DNA of 64,000 nt from Ruminococcus sp. AF31-8BH (lineage in GTDB: Bacteria; Bacillota; Clostridia; Lachnospirales; Lachnospiraceae): assembly GCF_003460605.1 (NCBI RefSeq), contig NZ_QTVN01000007.1, forward strand, positions 62,001 through 126,000, read 5' to 3'. The first letter of the stretch is position 1. Every line of letters begins with the position of its first letter. The notes under the pieces were generated by a model. That model made no database searches, was not told the origin of the DNA, and saw nothing but the letters and a program-made list of their open reading frames with translations. A program made the position numbers and the translations under genes. Positions 8,773 through 16,406 of the stretch are shown here, one piece after another.

Positions 8773-8787
8773 TTATCCAACGGATAA
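8773..8787. promoter_or_regulatory. Palindrome TTATCCAACGGATAA upstream of cstA
   Basis: A perfect 6-bp inverted repeat with a 3-base centre lies about 55 bases upstream of the chosen cstA start, in a 321-base intergenic stretch (8721-9041) that is otherwise AT-rich and featureless. It could be an operator; the binding factor is unknown. Confidence 0.35.
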
Positions 8788-9041
8788 TAAAGGCGGAAAT
8801 TTTCTTTATTAATTATCTAATGTTTTACTACTTTTTTTATAAAAATTCAAGAAGTATTTTGTATATGATTGATAATTTTACTCTAATGTTTTTGTGGAAT
8901 TTTTCAATAAAAAGAATTAAGAGAAAAAATGGGAATGAACAGATTTGAGTTTTGGTTGTGAAATAGAAGAAATGAGATTAAAATAAGGAATCGGAGCAGG
9001 AGACGAAATTGTTTTTGGAAGAGATTAGAAGGAGCAAAAAA

Positions 9042-9512
9042 ATGATCATCAGAAAAGCAGAAGAAAAAGACATTCCGAGAATTATTGAACTGTTGGGACA
9101 GGTGCTGCAGATTCATGCAGACATAAGACCTGATATTTTTATTCCCGGTACTACAAAATATACAGCAGACGAACTGACTGAGCTTTTAAAAAACGAAAAA
9201 AATCCAATATATGTTGCCGCCAATGAAGCTGATATTTGTGTAGGATATGCATTTTGTCAATTACGGGAACAACCTTTTTCAAATAATATGGTGCCGTTTA
9301 AATCCCTTTTTATAGATGACCTGTGTGTGGACCAACAAGCACGAGGACAGCATATCGGTGAAAGATTATTCGAACATGTAAAAAATGAGGCAAAGCAAAA
9401 GGGATGCTATGAAGTAACCTTGAATGTATGGACAGGAAATATTTCAGCAGAAAAATTCTATGAAAAGATGGGAATGAAAACAAAAGAAAAACAGATGGAA
9501 TATATTTTATAA
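9042..9512 (+). CDS. GNAT-family N-acetyltransferase
   Basis: About 156 residues with the acetyl-CoA fold: a start MIIRKAEEKDIPRIIELL, the central strand FIDDLCVDQQARGQHIGERLF with the Q/R-x-x-G-x-G/A-type pyrophosphate loop (ARGQHIG), and the C-terminal LNVWTGNISAEKFYEKMGM typical of RimI/GNAT proteins. The start at 9042 is chosen because AGAAGGAGC lies just upstream; a TTG at 9009 has no such site. The substrate is unknown. It stands alone, followed by a strong terminator. Confidence 0.85.
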   Translation: MIIRKAEEKDIPRIIELLGQVLQIHADIRPDIFIPGTTKYTADELTELLKNEKNPIYVAANEADICVGYAFCQLREQPFSNNMVPFKSLFIDDLCVDQQARGQHIGERLFEHVKNEAKQKGCYEVTLNVWTGNISAEKFYEKMGMKTKEKQMEYIL

Positions 9513-9551
9513 ATTGCAAAAAAAGGCATTGATAAATCAAAACATAACAAA

Positions 9552-9594
9552 TAAAGTCGGTGCGGGATTTTCATATCCTGTACCGACTTTATTT
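9552..9594. terminator. Bidirectional terminator after the acetyltransferase
   Basis: AAAGTCGGTGCGGGAT pairs with ATCCTGTACCGACTTT (one mismatch), with flanking A and T runs. It separates two convergent genes. Confidence 0.88.
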
Positions 9595-11396
9595 CAATTT
9601 GTGATATTTCCTGCTGTTCGCTTTGAAAATTTATCGCTGTAAGAAAATTTATCGCTGTAATGAATGTGCATGTCTTTCCAGTCCATAAACATTACATAAA
9701 ATACTCTGCCGTATTGTTGATTCTCTACGATTCTGCCATGGTCAAGCACAGAAAGATAGGATCCGTCAGCTTTCCGAAGATGAAAATGAATATAGTCATT
9801 TTCATTGCCATTATCAATCTGCTCCCAGATGCTTGCTTCGATCTGCTGTCGTTCATCTTCCCGGATCAGGTTGCGGAAGCTTCTCTTTGTAAGCCTAAAA
9901 AGTTCTTCCATATCTTTATATCCGGTCATATGGAGAAACTCATGGTTTGCATAGAAAAGCTCATCCTCTTTTTTATCCGCTTTGTAAATAATAAATGCAC
10001 CCGGAAGGTGTTCAGAGATATCCTTAAGTGCAAATCCAAGCTGCTTGCGAACTCTTGATTGAAGTCCTTCTTTGTATGCCATACATCCATTTTTTCCATG
10101 GAGCTTAACTTCATAAAGTGCCGCATCTGCACAGCGCATGAGCTGTAAACAGTTTGATGCAAAGTCCGGATATTCCGCATATCCAAGAGAAATATAAAAT
10201 GGATGTTCTTGCCCATTGCATGAGAATGTCTTTGGAATCCTGGTAAATTGCTGAAGCTGCTTCGCAGCGGCTTCACAGGCATTGTTTTGCAGAAGAATGC
10301 AAAATTCATCACCGCCGTTTCTGCCCAGCAACGCATCAGATGGAAAAAATGCTTTCATACTATCGGCCAGACTCTTTAATGCTTTGTCTCCATAGGCATG
10401 TCCATAGATATCATTAATTAATTTAAAGTCATCTATATCAAGGAATGCGGCTATGAAATGCGCTTTGGGATTTTCTGAAATCATCTTCTCTGCTAATTCA
10501 TTAAATCCATAGCGGTTGTAAATATTTGTAAGAGAATCTATGTGTGCCAGTATTTGAAATTTGTTTTTGTTTTCCTTAGATACTAACCATACCCTGGTAA
10601 GACCTGACAGAAGTAAGACAATAGAGGCAAAAAATCCGCTGGTTAAAGCTATAAATGCAGTATTTTGCCATCCACCTTCAGGCATTACCTCAAATTTCCA
10701 GTTTTCCTCACCTATTGTAAAATCATAAGAAACAGGATGAATTATTGAGCCATCTGACTGATAAACAACTTCATAAGTGTTATCCCAGGGAGCGACTGTT
10801 TTTGAAAGCTTATATTCATAGCCAAAGTCTGAGAGTGCACTGATCGAGTCCGAAAAAATATCTGGAACACGTAAAATAACAATAGTAAACCCCCAGAAAT
10901 ATTCCTGACCATTGTCATCCTTCAGATAAACCGGATTACGGACAGCAAGTCCATAGCCACCTTGCTTCAACTCGAAGGGACATTGTGTGATCAGGGTATG
11001 GTTATCTCTGGCATAACAGGAAATTTCTTGGCGGTCTTTATCATGGAGCAGGTCAATCTTACCTGCCTCATTTCCTTCGGCAGGATAAATATCTGTCACA
11101 ACACCATTGGGAGCGAGCTGAATACTTTCAATGGAGTCAGACATAATATTCTTTGCAACCGTATCAAACTGATTAAGCTCTCCATCTTCACTGATCAAAA
11201 TCTGTTTCAGAACATCCGTAATTTCTATTCCATTTGTAATTTCATTTTTTATACGTTCACCATAAGTAGTTGCATTTAATTGTGCCGTTGTGTGTTTTTG
11301 TTCTTCCTCATGGGCATTTGTTTTGTATACAATGAAACTGATAAGACATATGCCCAGCAAAAAAACGATAAAAGGCACAAGTGTTTTTTTCTTCAT
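9594..11396 (-). CDS. Membrane diguanylate cyclase with CHASE, GGDEF and PAS domains
   Basis: This 600-residue protein has a first membrane helix (about residues 7-25), an extracytoplasmic CHASE-like sensor (about 60-240, containing YPAEGNEAGKIDLLHD) and a second helix (about 248-270). A GGDEF domain follows with an intact GRNGGDEF active site and FLDIDDFKLINDIYGHAYGD substrate region, then a C-terminal PAS-like segment ending FMDWKDMHIHYSDKFS. It should make cyclic di-GMP in response to an external small molecule. No EAL domain is present. An exact 18-base tandem duplication at its 3' end adds six residues (SDKFSY repeated). Confidence 0.88.
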   Translation of the reverse strand: MKKKTLVPFIVFLLGICLISFIVYKTNAHEEEQKHTTAQLNATTYGERIKNEITNGIEITDVLKQILISEDGELNQFDTVAKNIMSDSIESIQLAPNGVVTDIYPAEGNEAGKIDLLHDKDRQEISCYARDNHTLITQCPFELKQGGYGLAVRNPVYLKDDNGQEYFWGFTIVILRVPDIFSDSISALSDFGYEYKLSKTVAPWDNTYEVVYQSDGSIIHPVSYDFTIGEENWKFEVMPEGGWQNTAFIALTSGFFASIVLLLSGLTRVWLVSKENKNKFQILAHIDSLTNIYNRYGFNELAEKMISENPKAHFIAAFLDIDDFKLINDIYGHAYGDKALKSLADSMKAFFPSDALLGRNGGDEFCILLQNNACEAAAKQLQQFTRIPKTFSCNGQEHPFYISLGYAEYPDFASNCLQLMRCADAALYEVKLHGKNGCMAYKEGLQSRVRKQLGFALKDISEHLPGAFIIYKADKKEDELFYANHEFLHMTGYKDMEELFRLTKRSFRNLIREDERQQIEASIWEQIDNGNENDYIHFHLRKADGSYLSVLDHGRIVENQQYGRVFYVMFMDWKDMHIHYSDKFSYSDKFSKRTAGNITN

Positions 11397-11502
11397 TTAC
11401 TTCACCTCGTGTTATACACCGTATATTAGATAACAAAGCATTATAGCATAGAAATTAAAAAATGGAATAAAATTTTCGTAAAAAATAAAATATTTTTTGG
11501 GG

Positions 11503-12176
11503 TCATTCTACATTTTTCAGAGCTTCATCCATTGGAATTTTACGGATTCTGCGGTATTCAAGAAGTGACACAGCTGCATAAGTTCCTATACCTATTACGA
11601 ACATTTCCAGATAAATCTTTGGATCGATCCAAAGTGCAATCCATCCTGAAACACTTGTCAGCATCATTTCCCTAAATAGAATCTCCATGACTGCTTTTTC
11701 AATGGGAAAACTTAATAAAAGCCAGAGAACTACCACGACCGATGTTGACCAGATGTATAATCTGCTGATTTCGCCATTTTGCTATCGGTACAAGGGTTGT
11801 CATCCAAAAAGCGTCTGCATTTCATATTGTCACATAAGTCGGCAGGCTATAGCTTCCATAATACATAGAGGCACACACATTCTTCATTACGGTGTATCCC
11901 GGAATATTTCCGATCAATGCTCCGAACAGGGTAATGATCACAGGAAGTGTCATATAATGCCTGATAAGTTCACCCTTTGTATAGCCGGATGCGCGCAGTG
12001 TTCCGATCACACCTGCTTCCTTTCGAATCGTATTGCTGATTGTAATTCTAAAGACAAAAGCCATAATTACTATGACAATATAAAGAAGCACGATCATCAT
12101 AGCTTTGTCACTTCCCATATCTTCCCCGGTAAAGTTGATTGCCTGATTCTGATAGCGTGGGACAAAGGCTTCCTAT
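11503..12176 (-). pseudogene. Remnant of an FtsX-type ABC transporter permease
   Basis: On the minus strand the debris reads first AFVPRYQNQAINFTGEDMGSD then KAMMIVLLYIVIVIMAFVF, an FtsX permease membrane segment, up to a TGA at 11824-11822 where a tryptophan codon is expected (YVTI-stop-NADAFWMTTLVP). After a frame change, the true C-terminus of such permeases follows (IYLEMFVIGIGTYAAVSLL, then RRIRKIPMDEALKNVE). The 5' end is missing (in-frame stop just upstream) and the middle of the protein is deleted. This shows a gene destroyed by truncation, a nonsense change, deletion and frameshift, directly beside the CRISPR locus. Confidence 0.75.
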
Positions 12177-12235
12177 GTTTTTGAAGATGTGATATACTTT
12201 ATTTCGCTAATCTGAACTTAACTGAATGACATTGA

Positions 12236-12352
12236 TTATGGAATATTTCTTCTTTTATTAGTGATGAAATATCGAATTTTAATACAGATTTATATTATCA
12301 AAATCCAGACTATCTGGAATGGTCGTATCGTGAAGGAAAATTATTGGATTAA
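12236..12352 (+). pseudogene. C-terminal relic of a DUF3791-type protein upstream of cas3
   Basis: Thirty-eight in-frame codons without a start encode LWNISSFISDEISNFNTDLY and then YQNPDYLEWSYREGKLLD. This matches the tail of the protein at 15302-15742 (ISNFNTDFYYQPRDYIAVCY...). Only the last quarter of the gene survives. From 12353 to the cas3 start a further unplaced reading frame (KIILLTVIAIPAGIAVLAKA) has no recognisable origin. A relative of the module now lying inside the cas operon therefore once stood on the other side of cas3. Confidence 0.6.
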
Positions 12353-12448
12353 AAATAATTTTACTGACTGTAATTGCAATACCGGCAGGAATTGCGGTAC
12401 TGGCAAAGGCAGAAGAAATTGTCCCGGATGAAACGAGGTGTTGTTACC

Positions 12449-14596
12449 ATGGAGTATATAGCGCATAAAGATAATGAAAGAGTACAGACAGTAAAAGAAC
12501 ACTTATATGGTACAGCTGAATTAGCAGGATTTTTTGCGGAAAGATTTGGGAAGAAGGAATGGGGTTATTGTTGTGGAATGTTACATGACCTTGGGAAATA
12601 TTCCAAAGAGTTTCAAAGAAAAATTCGAAATGATACAGGTGAAAGAGTAGATCATTCAACTGCAGGTGCGAAAGTCTGCAATGAAAAAGGCGGTTACTAT
12701 TCTATTTTAAGTTACTGTATTGCCGGACATCATGCCGGACTTCCAGACTATGGAAACACTGCAATAGGCAATAGCTTATGTGGAAGATATAATAAAAAAA
12801 TCTGTGATTTTAAAAATTATGAAAAGGAAATAGAAATTCCACAGCTTCATACGGATCCAATTGTGTTTGATCCAACAAAGAATCTGGATTTTTCATTAAG
12901 TGTTTTTGTAAGGATGTTATATTCATGTTTAGTAGATGCCGATTTTTTGGATACGGAAGCTTTTATGAAAAATGAAAATACTGGCCGTGTTGCGGGAGAA
13001 ACAATGCAGATTCTGGAGGAAAAATTAGAACAATATATTGAGCCTTGGTTAAGCAATGCTGAACTGGAAAGTATCAATGGAAGAAGAACAGAGATTTTAG
13101 CTCACTGTATGGAAATGGGGAAGCGAGAAAAGGGAATTTATCGCCTGACAGTTCCAACCGGAGGAGGGAAGACGATTGCTTCTCTGGCCTTTGCATTAAG
13201 ACATGCAGTGAAGCATCAGATGGATCGGATTATTTATGTGATTCCTTATACGAGTATAATTGAACAGAATGCCCAGGTGTTTCGGGAAATTCTTGGTGCA
13301 GAAAATGTATTGGAAAATCATTGCAATGTAGAATATAAAGATTCAGAAGAATTTTATCCAATGCAGCTTGCAAGTGAAAATTGGGATAAACCTGTAGTTG
13401 TGACAACAAATGTGCAGTTCTTTGAATCTTTATTTGGAAACAAATCATCAAAATGCAGGAAAATCCATAACATTGCAAACAGTGTTGTAATTTTTGATGA
13501 AGCACAAATGCTGCCGATGGATTATTTAAAACCTTGTATTTCTGTTTTACAGGAATTAGTCGATAATTATGCCTCAAGTATTGTTTTGTGTACTGCAACA
13601 CAGCCTGCGCTTGAAATGTTTTTCTCATCCAAAGATAAAATGATAGAATTATGTCCATGTGTGGAAGAACAATTTCGTTTCTTTGAGCGAGTTACTTATG
13701 AAAAAATAGGAAAAATTTCTCAAGACGAACTGATCATGCGAATGCAGGGAGATCAAAGTATACTTTGCATTGTGAATACGAAAAAAGCCGCACAGGAGCT
13801 GTACAAAAAGCTGCGGGAAGAAAGAAAAAATATATATCATTTATCCACAAACATGTATCCAAAACATAGAAAAAGAGTATTGAAATTAATTCGGGAGCGA
13901 CTGGATAATAATGAAAAATGTATTGTTGTTTCAACCAGTCTGGTAGAAGCTGGTGTAGACTTGGATTTTGACATTGTTTACAGGCAGATTGCAGGATTGG
14001 ATTCTCTGATTCAGGCAGCCGGAAGGTGCAACAGGAATGGAAAGAAGGACTTAGCGAAAAGTAAAGTTTATATTTTTGATTTCATTGACGAAAAGAAAGT
14101 GACAAATCAAAAATTGCAGATTGAAACAGCAGCATCTGTTATACAAGACTATGAAAAAGTAGATGACTTGACAGGGATTTCTGATTATTTTAAACGTCTT
14201 TATCATTATCGCGGAACCAGCCTGGATAAGAAAAACATCATGGGCGAATTTAAACAGATGCGGTTTAATTTTTCAAAAGTAGCAAAAGAGTTTAAGCTTA
14301 TTGAAGAAAACACAAAGATGATTTATATCAACAAAGAATTAAAAGCAGAAGAATTATTGAACGAATTGAAAACAAAGGGAGCATCGAAAGAAAGACTTCG
14401 AGAAGCCGGTCAATATTGTGTTCAGATTTATGGAGATGAAAGGAACGAAAACAGTTTATTTGATAAGCTGTACAGTAACGGAATGCTTCGGCCAATCTCA
14501 GAAGATATGCAGGATTTTTATGAACTGGTGTCGCAAAAACAGTATTCTGATGAGTGGGGATTGGATTTTTCAGTGGATGATGTGTTGATGATGTAA
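12449..14596 (+). CDS. cas3: Type I-C CRISPR helicase-nuclease Cas3
   Basis: About 715 residues. The N-terminal HD nuclease has CGMLHDLGKYSKEF, DHSTAGAKV and AGHHAGLPDY. The superfamily 2 helicase has Walker A VPTGGGKTIAS (K241), box II IFDEAQMLP, motif III CTATQPALE, motif V STSLVEAGVDLD and motif VI QAAGRCNRNG. All key residues look intact. Cas3 is recruited by target-bound Cascade and degrades the non-target strand. The start at 12449 follows a GAGGTG site; an upstream in-frame ATG at 12374 would translate through debris. Unusually, a hairpin terminator follows and the remaining cas genes have a separate promoter, so cas3 appears to be its own transcription unit. Confidence 0.95.
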   Translation: MEYIAHKDNERVQTVKEHLYGTAELAGFFAERFGKKEWGYCCGMLHDLGKYSKEFQRKIRNDTGERVDHSTAGAKVCNEKGGYYSILSYCIAGHHAGLPDYGNTAIGNSLCGRYNKKICDFKNYEKEIEIPQLHTDPIVFDPTKNLDFSLSVFVRMLYSCLVDADFLDTEAFMKNENTGRVAGETMQILEEKLEQYIEPWLSNAELESINGRRTEILAHCMEMGKREKGIYRLTVPTGGGKTIASLAFALRHAVKHQMDRIIYVIPYTSIIEQNAQVFREILGAENVLENHCNVEYKDSEEFYPMQLASENWDKPVVVTTNVQFFESLFGNKSSKCRKIHNIANSVVIFDEAQMLPMDYLKPCISVLQELVDNYASSIVLCTATQPALEMFFSSKDKMIELCPCVEEQFRFFERVTYEKIGKISQDELIMRMQGDQSILCIVNTKKAAQELYKKLREERKNIYHLSTNMYPKHRKRVLKLIRERLDNNEKCIVVSTSLVEAGVDLDFDIVYRQIAGLDSLIQAAGRCNRNGKKDLAKSKVYIFDFIDEKKVTNQKLQIETAASVIQDYEKVDDLTGISDYFKRLYHYRGTSLDKKNIMGEFKQMRFNFSKVAKEFKLIEENTKMIYINKELKAEELLNELKTKGASKERLREAGQYCVQIYGDERNENSLFDKLYSNGMLRPISEDMQDFYELVSQKQYSDEWGLDFSVDDVLMM

Positions 14597-14604
14597 TATT
14601 AAAT

Positions 14605-14683
14605 GGGGTGTATGAAAAAAATTCATACACCCTGTTTGCTTTAAAAAAAATATTAATATTTCAATCCACTGGTTCCCCAGACA
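14605..14683 (-). ncRNA. Candidate CreA/CreR-like RNA built on a degenerate CRISPR repeat
   Basis: Read on the minus strand from 14683, the sequence is (T)GTC, then a CTGG-GGAA-CCAG stem-loop, then GTGGATTGAAAT. The first three and last 12 bases are identical to the first array repeat, and a smaller base-paired stem replaces the original one. The 'spacer' that follows starts ATTAATAT and runs into T8, then an A/G-rich stretch, then the hairpin at 14606-14632. A near-consensus promoter (14690-14718) would place the start site exactly at the repeat. The spacer's first eight bases recur at 14773-14780 in the promoter of the DUF3990 gene. No expression evidence is available. Confidence 0.5.
14606..14632. 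terminator. Terminator-type hairpin between cas3 and the minus-strand ncRNA candidate
   Basis: GGGTGTATGAA (14606-14616) pairs perfectly with TTCATACACCC (14622-14632). It lies 9 bases after the cas3 stop. T-rich sequence follows on the plus strand and a T8 run fills the loop on the minus strand, so it could end transcripts from both sides. Confidence 0.7.
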
Positions 14684-14689
14684 AGCTTA

Positions 14690-14718
14690 AGTATACATGA
14701 ATTAATTTGTTTTTACAA
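14690..14718 (-). promoter_or_regulatory. Promoter driving the degenerate-repeat RNA
   Basis: On the minus strand TTGTAA (14718-14713), 17 bases, then TATACT (14695-14690). The predicted first base falls around 14683, at the first base of the repeat-like sequence. Spacing and box quality are good, in a region with no minus-strand protein gene to explain it. Confidence 0.55.
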
Positions 14719-14769
14719 TTGTATTTTTTATATCTTCATTAAAATTTTATATAACAAACACGAAAAGCA

Positions 14770-14798
14770 TTGATTAATATGTAGAAGTGTAGTATAGT
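14770..14798 (+). promoter_or_regulatory. Promoter of the DUF3990-DUF3791-cas5...cas2 operon
   Basis: TTGATT (14770-14775) and TATAGT (14793-14798) are separated by exactly 17 bases, 53 bases before the DUF3990 start. All genes from 14851 to 21058 follow on the same strand with tiny gaps or overlaps, so this single promoter can drive both the inserted pair and the Cascade/adaptation genes. The ATTAATAT octamer overlaps its -35 box. Confidence 0.65.
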
Positions 14799-14850
14799 GA
14801 GATTAAGAAATAGCAGTGAACCGTAGAAGCGATTAATAAGGAGACATTGT

Positions 14851-15318
14851 ATGGTTTTATATCATGGAGGCAATGACGTTGTAGAATTTCCGGAAATCAG
14901 AAAAGCACTGTATCATAAAGATTTTTATTTTGGCGTTTATTGTACAAAACTTCCGGAACAGGCAAAACGGTGGGCAACACGTTATGGAACATCAGGAGTA
15001 TTGAATTGCTATGAATATACACCTGATAATAAGTTGAAGTATCTGGTTTTTGACGAAATGACAGAGGAGTGGCTTGATTTTATCGTGCATTGCAGAAGTG
15101 GAAAATCACATACTTACGACATTGTGGAAGGACCTATGGCAGATGACACTATTTATAATTATATCCAGAATTATATAGATGGAAAAATTTCAAGAGCAGC
15201 TTTCTGGGAATTGGCAAAATTCAGTCATCCGACACATCAGATCAGTTTTCATACGATCTCTGCATTAGATACGCTAAAGTATGTGGGAAGTGAGGAAGTA
15301 TATGGGAACAAAAAATAA
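14851..15318 (+). CDS. DUF3990 protein, ART-like putative toxin of a pair nested in the cas operon
   Basis: The 155-residue protein begins LYHGGNDVVEFPEI and continues DFYFGVYCTKLPEQAKRWA, the signature of DUF3990, whose N-terminal pattern (YHG, then a Y-containing strand and a QA..WA helix) resembles ADP-ribosyltransferase folds. No signal peptide or membrane segment is present. AAGGAGA precedes the ATG. It overlaps the next gene by 17 bases and together with it lies between cas3 and cas5, where no known Cas protein of type I-C belongs. A toxin role is inferred from the fold resemblance and the pairing with DUF3791, not demonstrated. Confidence 0.7.
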   Translation: MVLYHGGNDVVEFPEIRKALYHKDFYFGVYCTKLPEQAKRWATRYGTSGVLNCYEYTPDNKLKYLVFDEMTEEWLDFIVHCRSGKSHTYDIVEGPMADDTIYNYIQNYIDGKISRAAFWELAKFSHPTHQISFHTISALDTLKYVGSEEVYGNKK

Positions 15319-15742
15319 TAATAGACTGTTTTATACATGTAGTCTGATTGAATATATTGGTCGTCAACAAAAAAGAAGTAGAAAAGAGGTGACAGATTTT
15401 CTTGGAAAAGAAAGAATTGCCAGGATTTATGAATATGCAGATGTTTTTCACTGTGAACCTATAGAAAAAGTTGCATATGAGTTTTCGGAAGAATGCAAAA
15501 TAGAAGAGGGGAATTTTGACAATGTATCTGAATGCCATTATAAAATCCCGGATTATTGGGATATTGGTGAAGTATATGAACGGTTAATCGAAGACAGCTA
15601 TTCAGATGATGAGATTTTAGAAGGACTGTGGGAGGTATATCACTCCTGGATCGATCAATGTATATCGAATTTCAATACAGATTTTTATTATCAGCCAAGG
15701 GATTATATAGCAGTTTGTTATAAGAAAGGAGAGGTATTATAA
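15302..15742 (+). CDS. DUF3791-type protein, putative partner of the DUF3990 protein
   Basis: About 146 residues. The N-terminal 70 residues (LFYTCSLIEYIGRQQKRSRK, then IYEYADVFHCEPIEKVAYEF) match the small DUF3791 pattern, in which a short helical protein with a D-V-x-H motif commonly neighbours DUF3990 genes. The C-terminal half (DIGEVYERLIED, then SNFNTDFYYQPRDYIAVCY) matches the relic at 12236-12352. The start at 15302 is preceded by GAGGAAG; an ATG at 15281 lies deeper inside the upstream gene. The stop is one base before the cas5 start, so the pair is translationally locked into the cas operon. It would be the antitoxin if the pair is a toxin-antitoxin system. Confidence 0.65.
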   Translation: MGTKNNNRLFYTCSLIEYIGRQQKRSRKEVTDFLGKERIARIYEYADVFHCEPIEKVAYEFSEECKIEEGNFDNVSECHYKIPDYWDIGEVYERLIEDSYSDDEILEGLWEVYHSWIDQCISNFNTDFYYQPRDYIAVCYKKGEVL

Positions 15743-15743
15743 G

Positions 15744-16406
15744 ATGGGGATTGGCGTAAAAGTAAAGGTATGGGGGGATTATGCCTTGTTTTCACGTCCC
15801 GAGCTTAAAGTGGAACGATGCTCTTATGATGTCATGACGCCGTCCGCAGCAAGAGGAATTCTGGAAGCAATTTACTGGCACCCCGGAATGCGTTGGATTA
15901 TCGATAAGATTTATGTGAAAAATCCGATTCGTTTTACAAGTGTTCGAAGAAATGAAGTAAAGAGCAAAGTTTCCAGGAGCAATGCTTTACAGGCATATAA
16001 CGGAGATGAGAGACCATTTTATATAAGCACAAAGGAAGACATTGTTCAGAGAGCATCTTTGATTTTATGTGATGTATGTTATGTGATAGAAGCCCATTTT
16101 GAATTGACCAATAAGGCAAATGAATCTGATAACGCAGGAAAATTTAAGGATATCATAATGCGAAGACTAAAACGGGGTGAATGCTATCACATGCCATATT
16201 TTGGATGCAGAGAGTTCCCGGCACAGTTTTGCTTATGTGAGGAAAATGACATAACGACTATATATAGTGAAGTACCAGAGAAGGATTTGGGATTCATGTT
16301 ATATGATATGGACTATAGTAATCTGGAGAATATTCAACCCATGTTTTTTAGAGCAGTTATGAAGAAAGGGGTATTAGATCTTACAGATTGTGAGGTGTTT
16401 CGATGA
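15744..16406 (+). CDS. cas5c: CRISPR-associated protein Cas5c (crRNA endonuclease, Csd5/Cas5d)
   Basis: A 220-residue RAMP protein of normal length. In type I-C there is no Cas6, and Cas5c itself cuts the precursor and keeps the 5' handle. Visible features are the N-terminal RAMP strand IGVKVKVWGDYALFSRPELK, the stretch YDVMTPSAARGILEAIYWHP, and the glycine-rich CYHMPYFGCREFPAQF near the C-terminus. It overlaps cas8c by 4 bases. It would also be the enzyme to process the repeat-like RNA at 14605-14683, if that stem is recognised. Confidence 0.93.
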   Translation: MGIGVKVKVWGDYALFSRPELKVERCSYDVMTPSAARGILEAIYWHPGMRWIIDKIYVKNPIRFTSVRRNEVKSKVSRSNALQAYNGDERPFYISTKEDIVQRASLILCDVCYVIEAHFELTNKANESDNAGKFKDIIMRRLKRGECYHMPYFGCREFPAQFCLCEENDITTIYSEVPEKDLGFMLYDMDYSNLENIQPMFFRAVMKKGVLDLTDCEVFR

